Of a stretch of 10,000 bases of DNA, positions 6,333 to 10,000 are shown piece by piece (within the stretch, counting starts at the first letter, position 1; every line of letters begins with the position of its first letter). The stretch is from positions 1 through 10,000 of the forward strand of contig JAIWOH010000120.1 in the NCBI GenBank assembly GCA_020216985.1. The letters run 5' to 3'. The notes under the pieces were generated by a model, which saw nothing but the letters and a program-made list of their open reading frames with translations, was not told the DNA's origin and ran no database searches. The translations under genes were made by a program, and so were the position numbers. The stretch comes from Nitrospira sp. Lineage in GTDB: Bacteria; Nitrospirota; Nitrospiria; Nitrospirales; Nitrospiraceae.

Positions 6333-7130
6333 TTAAGACGACGGCCACGTGATGGAAGACGGCTTTACGGATTCGGGGCCGAACCGCGCCTTCATTTCTT
6401 TATAGACTAGGTCTGCGAGCGGGACAAGATTTTCCGTGTCGGCGGTATTATAAGCCAACAGGATATCGCGTGCGACACGGTCGCCGCGGCGCCACTGCGA
6501 CCATAAGCGGACTGCGTCTCCGCCCTCAAGGCCGGTTAGAGCCGGTTCTCGCTCGATCCCCATTGCCCGTTCGAGTTGTTTCAGTCCTCCGTGCAATCCC
6601 AGACGATGGGCGGCCAAGCAGAGATCAAAGTGCGGCATGGAAAAACGAAGGCGGGGAAACTTGGCTTGCAAATAGGGTACGTCGAATCCGGTCCCGAAGA
6701 ACGTCACGAGCAACGTGCATTGGTCGAGCTCGATTTGGAGTCGATCCACCGTTAAGGTTTCGTCTTGAACGAGCGTGAGAGTTCTATTGCCTCGATGAAG
6801 GCCGACGACGGTCACGGTTCCGCTTGGATCATGAAGGGAGAAGCCGTTCGTTTCGATATCAAGGTAGAGAATGCCGGATCGACAAGTGTCGTAGAAACGC
6901 CAATGTTCCGACTTCCGGATTTGCGCCGCCAGTGATTGCAGATTTCCCCGGTCAAGGTCGGCTTGGGCGAGGGCGAGCGTTCGGTCATAGAGGGTTTTTC
7001 GCTCCGGAGAGAGCCCGGTGACGCGGGGACGTGTGATGAAGCTGCACCAATCCAGCAGTCCCTCTCGCCACCAGTGTCGTTCGGTTGCGGGGCCCACGCC
7101 CTGGAGAAGAATGAACGTGGAGGTTAACAC
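6333..7130 (-). CDS. YprB-like RNase H-like 3'-5' exonuclease (DEDDy)
   Basis: This is a 265-residue protein of the DnaQ-like superfamily, YprB/RNase_H_2 type, predicted to cut single-stranded DNA or RNA from the 3' end with two metal ions. Residues 1-30 (LLQGVGPATERHWWREGLLDW) look like a helix-hairpin-helix-like nucleic-acid-binding element. Exo I is LYLDIETNGF with D91 and E93; Exo II is VTFFGTGFDVPYL with D150; PHFDL holds D169; Exo III is YNTAD at 227-231, giving the Y-x3-D spacing of DEDDy enzymes with D231. In Exo II the Asn commonly found before Gly is Phe here. Residues 35-80 resemble no domain I know. The start is GTG at 7130, with an in-frame stop 24 nt upstream and no Shine-Dalgarno; see the candidate promoter at 7137-7166. 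The phosphatase gene follows 16 bp downstream. Confidence 0.85.
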   Translation of the reverse strand: MLTSTFILLQGVGPATERHWWREGLLDWCSFITRPRVTGLSPERKTLYDRTLALAQADLDRGNLQSLAAQIRKSEHWRFYDTCRSGILYLDIETNGFSLHDPSGTVTVVGLHRGNRTLTLVQDETLTVDRLQIELDQCTLLVTFFGTGFDVPYLQAKFPRLRFSMPHFDLCLAAHRLGLHGGLKQLERAMGIEREPALTGLEGGDAVRLWSQWRRGDRVARDILLAYNTADTENLVPLADLVYKEMKARFGPESVKPSSITWPSS

Positions 7131-7252
7131 GCACGGATTGTAGCCTTGATTTCAGAGGGGAGACAAGCTAGAGTTGCCTCGTTCGCTAATCGCTGATCAT
7201 GCGTTGAATCCTCCATACCGACAATAGTTCGTTAGTTTCGTTGCCCGTTAGC
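7131..7252. other. Divergent intergenic region
   Basis: This 122-bp spacer lies between two divergently transcribed units and must serve both. The minus-strand promoter candidate lies in its left part. For the rightward unit I see a possible -35 TTGAAT at 7204-7209 but no acceptable -10 at 16-18 bp, so that promoter is unassigned. Confidence 0.5.
7137..7166 (-). promoter_or_regulatory. Candidate sigma-70 promoter for the exonuclease-phosphatase pair
   Basis: The minus strand carries TTGTCT (plus-strand 7161-7166), an 18-bp spacer, then TACAAT (7137-7142): four of six -35 bases and five of six -10 bases. The expected transcription start falls close to the GTG start codon at 7130, which would make the mRNA nearly leaderless and would fit the lack of a Shine-Dalgarno sequence. 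Confidence 0.4.
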
Positions 7253-7636
7253 ATGGCGCAGCCGCCGAAACATATCCGTATCATGATCGGAGGCGTGTGT
7301 CTCGACGCGGAGCTCAATGGCACCAAAACCGCCGATCAGATCTATGCCACGCTTCCGCATGAAGCTCCGGTCCATGCCTGGGGCGAAGAGTTTTATTGTA
7401 CCTTTCCCGGCGTGACCGATTATCGAGAAACCGCCACGACGAGCGTGCGGATCGGCGATGTCGCGTACTGGGGAGTCGGCCGCGTCCTGGCGATCTTTTT
7501 CGGGAGGACTCCGATGAGCACCGGTAGCGATCCGGTTCCGGCTGACCGAGTCAACATCGTCGGACGGATTGTGGGAGACCCCACCCAGTTGCGCCGCGCG
7601 ATGGGTGCATCGATCATTCGGATCGAACGGAGATAG
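7253..7636 (+). CDS. Cyclophilin-like fold protein (DUF369 / TM1367 type)
   Basis: This 127-residue cytosolic protein belongs to the small cyclophilin-like family typified by Thermotoga TM1367. These share the cyclophilin beta-barrel, but a peptidyl-prolyl isomerase activity has not been generally shown. Family signatures are: HIRIMIGGVCLDAELN at 7-22, IYATLPHEAPVHAWGEEFY at 30-48, VRIGDVAYWGVG at 65-76, LAIFFGRTP at 79-87, and NIVGRIVGD at 101-109. The ATG at 7253 is preferred over an in-frame TTG at 7241; neither has a clear Shine-Dalgarno. It is the first gene of the rightward unit and ends 5 bp before the first DUF507 gene, a tight spacing that implies co-translation. The cellular role is unknown. 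Confidence 0.8.
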   Translation: MAQPPKHIRIMIGGVCLDAELNGTKTADQIYATLPHEAPVHAWGEEFYCTFPGVTDYRETATTSVRIGDVAYWGVGRVLAIFFGRTPMSTGSDPVPADRVNIVGRIVGDPTQLRRAMGASIIRIERR

Positions 7637-7641
7637 GCGCC

Positions 7642-7923
7642 ATGCGCTTGTCAAAAGAGCGTGTGCGACACATGGCCGAAGCCGTCGTCGGTCGTCTTCG
7701 ACAGGAGGGGTATCTTGAAGCGGTCGGTGATTGCAAATCGTTGACCGACGCCCTGGAGCGGGCCATCACGGATGAGCTGTCGTTAGAAGATCGTTTGAAC
7801 GCCGAAGTGCGGCACATGCTCAAGATGTATGAAAAGCAGATCGAGCAGGGACAGGTCGATTATCAGAAAATGTTTCAGTTGATCAAACAGAAGCTGATCC
7901 GCGAACGGGGTCTCATTCTTTAG
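7642..7923 (+). CDS. DUF507 family protein (first copy)
   Basis: This 93-residue, mostly helical cytosolic protein of the DUF507 family has no established function. The family look is clear: LSKERVRHMAEAVVGRL at the N-terminus, a central acidic helix (AITDELSLEDRLNAEV), then HMLKMYEKQIEQGQVDYQKM and a basic end IKQKLIRERG. Family members are usually about 90 residues and often occur as adjacent pairs, as here. The ribosome-binding site is GGAG in the last codons of the preceding gene, 9 nt from the ATG. The next DUF507 gene follows after 56 bp. Confidence 0.88.
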   Translation: MRLSKERVRHMAEAVVGRLRQEGYLEAVGDCKSLTDALERAITDELSLEDRLNAEVRHMLKMYEKQIEQGQVDYQKMFQLIKQKLIRERGLIL

Positions 7924-7979
7924 AAGTTCGACATAACGGAACGACACGGCTAGGCTGCGCGGACGAACGCGTGTGTGGA

Positions 7980-8252
7980 ATGCTGAGTGAAGACAAGGTC
8001 AGTCACCTCTCGCACGTGATTTTACAGGCTGTGAAACGTCACCAGGCCGTCACCCTGCGCGGCGACGATGAACGGGTGCTCAAGGAAATCAAGCGGGTCC
8101 TCGCCGCCGAGCTGGCGCAGGAGGAGGAGATCGATCGCAAGATCAAGGCGAAGCTCGCATCCTATTCGCGCGGTATCGTCGAGGGGAGCGCGGAGTGGGA
8201 AGTCCTCTACCGCAAGACGTTTGAAGAAGAAACTCGCAAACGAGCCCTGTGA
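7980..8252 (+). CDS. DUF507 family protein (second copy)
   Basis: This 90-residue helical protein is homologous to its upstream neighbour. LSEDKVSHLSHVI aligns with LSKERVRHMAEAV, AAELAQEEEIDRKI with TDELSLEDRLNAEV, and both end in a charged helix. The two copies are clearly diverged, so the duplication is old. Start choice: the ATG at 7980 aligns best with the neighbour's start; an in-frame GTG at 7971 would add three residues. No strong Shine-Dalgarno is present. The function is not established; a heteromer with the first copy is a reasonable guess from the tandem arrangement. Confidence 0.83.
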   Translation: MLSEDKVSHLSHVILQAVKRHQAVTLRGDDERVLKEIKRVLAAELAQEEEIDRKIKAKLASYSRGIVEGSAEWEVLYRKTFEEETRKRAL

Positions 8253-8287
8253 GCGGCTAAAAGAAGAAGAGACGGGAGAAAAGAGTC

Positions 8288-8740
8288 GTGAACGGCCGAA
8301 CGCAATGGCTTATGGTTCTGAGCGCCGTATTGATGATCGTGATTCAGGTCGGAGGCTGCTCATCCAAACGAAAACCGCTCGTTCCGTTGACGCTGACCGA
8401 TGCCGGGATTAGTCGCGAGGCGATTGTTTGGACGGAGCAAGGAACGAAGGCCTATCAAGAAAAGCAATTCGGCGAGGCGAAAAAGTATTTTGCCGAAGCC
8501 ATGGCGGCCGCGCCTGGGTCGGGGCAGGCCCATTACAATTATGCGTTGGCACTGAACGCGCTTGGAGAAGCGGCGGCGGCTCGGCATCATTTTCTCGAGG
8601 CGGCGAATTTGGCGCCCGGCGACAAGGTCATTTGGGATTCTCCGGCACTGGCGCCGTACGGTGATCCCGATACGAGGAAACAAACAAAAGACCGTCCTTA
8701 TGGAACGGAACGGCCTACGTTCGGCGGGATGTCTCGGTAA
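8288..8740 (+). CDS. TPR-containing lipoprotein
   Basis: This is a 150-residue predicted lipoprotein. The N-terminus MNGRTQWLMVLSAVLMIVIQ followed by VGGC gives a type II signal with lipidated C24. Residues 44-110 form about two tetratricopeptide repeats: AIVWTEQGTKAYQEKQFGEA with KKYFAEAMAAAPGS, then AHYNYALALNALGEAAAA with RHHFLEAANLAPGD. TPRs mediate protein-protein contacts, so it is probably a membrane-anchored adaptor facing the periplasm; the partner is unknown. The C-terminal 35 residues are polar, Pro/Gly-rich and probably disordered. The start is GTG at 8288, with GGGAG 9 nt upstream; an ATG at codon 9 lacks such a site. It lies 35 bp after the second DUF507 gene. Confidence 0.82.
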   Translation: MNGRTQWLMVLSAVLMIVIQVGGCSSKRKPLVPLTLTDAGISREAIVWTEQGTKAYQEKQFGEAKKYFAEAMAAAPGSGQAHYNYALALNALGEAAAARHHFLEAANLAPGDKVIWDSPALAPYGDPDTRKQTKDRPYGTERPTFGGMSR

Positions 8741-8795
8741 AGAGAAGAGTATCTTAATGTCCTCCTAAATAAATAAACATTGAGGGACGCGGTGT

Positions 8796-9263
8796 ATGGC
8801 TAAAGAACTTGCGGTTGGAGACCAGGCGCCGGAACTCGAGATTCCGGATCAAGATGGAAGGATTGTGACGCTTCACGGCCTCAGGGGGAAGCAAGTCGTG
8901 CTGTATTTTTATCCCAAAGACGATACCCCTGGCTGCACCAAAGAGTCCTGCGATTTTCGCGACACCGAAGCGCAAATCATGCGAGCGGGAGGCACCATCC
9001 TCGGAGTCAGCCTGGACGGTCAAGAGTCCCACCAGAAGTTCATCAAGAAATTCGGACTGCCCTTTCCATTGTTGAGCGACGAGGATGCCCGCGTATCCAA
9101 AGCCTACGGGGTGTACAAACAGAAAAACATGTATGGGAAAAAGTACTGGGGGATTGAGCGCAGCACATTCATTATCGATCCCGAAGGAAAGGTGAAGGCT
9201 GTTTTCAGAAAGGTGAAGGTGGACGGCCATGCCGATCAGGTGCTGGCGGCCTTGAAGTCATAG
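8796..9263 (+). CDS. bcp: Thiol peroxidase, Bcp/PrxQ-type peroxiredoxin
   Basis: This 155-residue protein is the normal length of bacterioferritin comigratory protein/PrxQ. It reduces H2O2 and organic hydroperoxides in the cytosol using a cysteine pair recycled by thioredoxin. FYPKDDTPGCTKESCDFRD holds the peroxidatic C47 (in the PxxxTxxC motif, with P40 and T44) and the resolving C52 five residues later, the atypical 2-Cys arrangement of PrxQ. Further family marks are ILGVSLDG at 68-75, FPLLSDEDARVSKAYGVY at 90-107, and IERSTFIIDPEGKV at 120-133. Translation starts at the ATG at 8796 with GAGGG 9 nt upstream. No regulatory site (for example an OxyR-like element) is evident in the 55 bp before it, so it is probably expressed with the upstream genes. 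Confidence 0.97.
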   Translation: MAKELAVGDQAPELEIPDQDGRIVTLHGLRGKQVVLYFYPKDDTPGCTKESCDFRDTEAQIMRAGGTILGVSLDGQESHQKFIKKFGLPFPLLSDEDARVSKAYGVYKQKNMYGKKYWGIERSTFIIDPEGKVKAVFRKVKVDGHADQVLAALKS

Positions 9264-9308
9264 TGTTCGTCTTGTTGCCTCGTTCGTTTTTTTGCCCGCT
9301 TTCTCACC

Positions 9309-10000
9309 ATGGTGACGCGGCTGACGACAAGAGCTGCTCGTGCAGCCGGTTTTATCGGTTTCTTCTTTGTTATTTCCCTTTTTCATCCGGGTGATGCTCT
9401 TCCCGCGGCCGACAAGGCAGCCGCGACGCTTCTTGTGAAGGATGCGCTGACGGTTCCCGGTCGATCGACGACGATCGAAGCTCGGCTTGCGACCGCTGGA
9501 CCATGGACAACGAGAGGGATAGGCGGGGAGCCGATCGAGCTGTTGGTGGAAGACAAGGTCGTCGCAACCGGCATGACCGGGGGGGACGGGCGGGTGTTTT
9601 TGAGCTATCGTTCAAACGCACAAGGCGCGTTGCCGATTCGCGTTCGCGTCGGTAAGAGTTCGCGTGTCTTGCCTGTTGAAGGGCGGGCGAACCTTGTCGT
9701 GTGGGAGCAGCGGAATCCTATTCTCGCGGTTGAATTGGCGGCGTTGATGGAGCAGCCGCCCGCGTCACCCCCTGTTCCCCTGATCGGTGCCGCGCTCGAT
9801 CCGGAATGGAAACCGATGCCGAATGCCGCCGAGGAGCTTGCCAAGCTGACCCAGTTTTATTATCGCGTCATCTACGTCGTTTTGTTGCCTTCTTCGGGTG
9901 CGGACGGCTTTCGCGTCGCGCATCAAACGCGGGAGTGGCTGAACGCTCATCAGTTTCCGCCCGGCTATGTTTTGGTGTTGCCGCCGGGCGGTGATGGGTT
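9309..10000 (+). CDS. Exported protein with Ig-like N-terminal part and possibly degenerate LNS2/HAD-like part (cut by window edge)
   Basis: The frame is open from the ATG at 9309 to the window end, giving 230 codons with no stop. A signal peptide is likely: Arg-rich MVTRLTTRAARAA, the hydrophobic run GFIGFFFVISLF, and possible cleavage near residue 30. Residues 38-130 are strand-rich with the look of a bacterial Ig-like domain (TLLVKDALTVPGRSTTIEARL, EPIELLVEDKVVATGMTGGDG, GALPIRVRV). Residues 130-225 recall App1/LNS2-type phosphatases: a strand at PILAVELAALM, then AAEELAKLTQFYYRVIYVV, then TREWLNAHQFPPGYVLVLPPG. The DxDxT nucleophile motif of that family is absent where VEL stands, so catalysis by that mechanism is unlikely. 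There is no good Shine-Dalgarno, but a stop directly upstream (9261-9263) excludes a much longer form. The coding call is firm; the family is a tentative resemblance. Confidence 0.7.
   Translation, partial: MVTRLTTRAARAAGFIGFFFVISLFHPGDALPAADKAAATLLVKDALTVPGRSTTIEARLATAGPWTTRGIGGEPIELLVEDKVVATGMTGGDGRVFLSYRSNAQGALPIRVRVGKSSRVLPVEGRANLVVWEQRNPILAVELAALMEQPPASPPVPLIGAALDPEWKPMPNAAEELAKLTQFYYRVIYVVLLPSSGADGFRVAHQTREWLNAHQFPPGYVLVLPPGGDG

Noticed and set aside
8544..8560. TGGCAC followed at the right distance by GC, resembling a sigma-54 -24/-12 site
   Set aside because: It lies inside the TPR lipoprotein coding region, the -12 part (GCGC) is poor, and the next gene start is over 200 bp away.
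9286..9297. T-run after the bcp stop codon as an intrinsic terminator
   Set aside because: No stable GC-rich hairpin precedes it, so the terminator call is not supported.

Overview
The window looks like an ordinary chromosomal stretch of a free-living Gram-negative bacterium, most likely Nitrospira or a close relative in Nitrospirota. This is inferred from moderately high GC, paired DUF507 genes beside a cyclophilin-like protein and PrxQ/Bcp, an NtrB/NtrC-type sigma-54 two-component pair, and Sec signal peptides plus a lipobox. No database search could be run. There is no rRNA, tRNA, CRISPR array, transposase, integrase or other sign of a mobile element.

The left 7.1 kb is read leftward (minus strand). 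From left to right in coordinates it holds: the first 74 codons of a response regulator (cut by the window edge); an upstream spacer with three CATATG-cored palindromes; an NtrC-type sigma-54 activator and its soluble GAF-containing histidine kinase, 15 bp apart; a 347-bp gene-free spacer with overlapping inverted repeats; a secreted protein that resembles copper type II monooxygenases (PHM/DBH fold); a secreted SnoaL-like two-domain protein; a PP2C serine/threonine phosphatase; and a YprB-like DEDDy exonuclease. In transcription order the last two form a pair (exonuclease, then phosphatase, 16 bp apart), and the SnoaL-like and copper-monooxygenase-like genes form another (82 bp apart).

The right 2.75 kb is read rightward from a divergent spacer at about 7131-7252. 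It holds a cyclophilin-like fold protein, two tandem divergent DUF507 proteins, a TPR lipoprotein, the thiol peroxidase Bcp/PrxQ, and the first 230 codons of an exported protein with an Ig-like N-terminal part and what may be a degenerate LNS2/HAD-like part. Short gaps (5-56 bp) suggest one transcription unit, at least up to Bcp.

The observation most worth following is the copper-monooxygenase-like secreted protein at 3429-4436. It shows candidates for all six copper ligands of peptidylglycine alpha-hydroxylating monooxygenase, in the same order and close to the same residue numbers. The two-component pair plausibly regulates sigma-54 promoters, but I found no convincing -24/-12 site in the window, so its targets are unknown.
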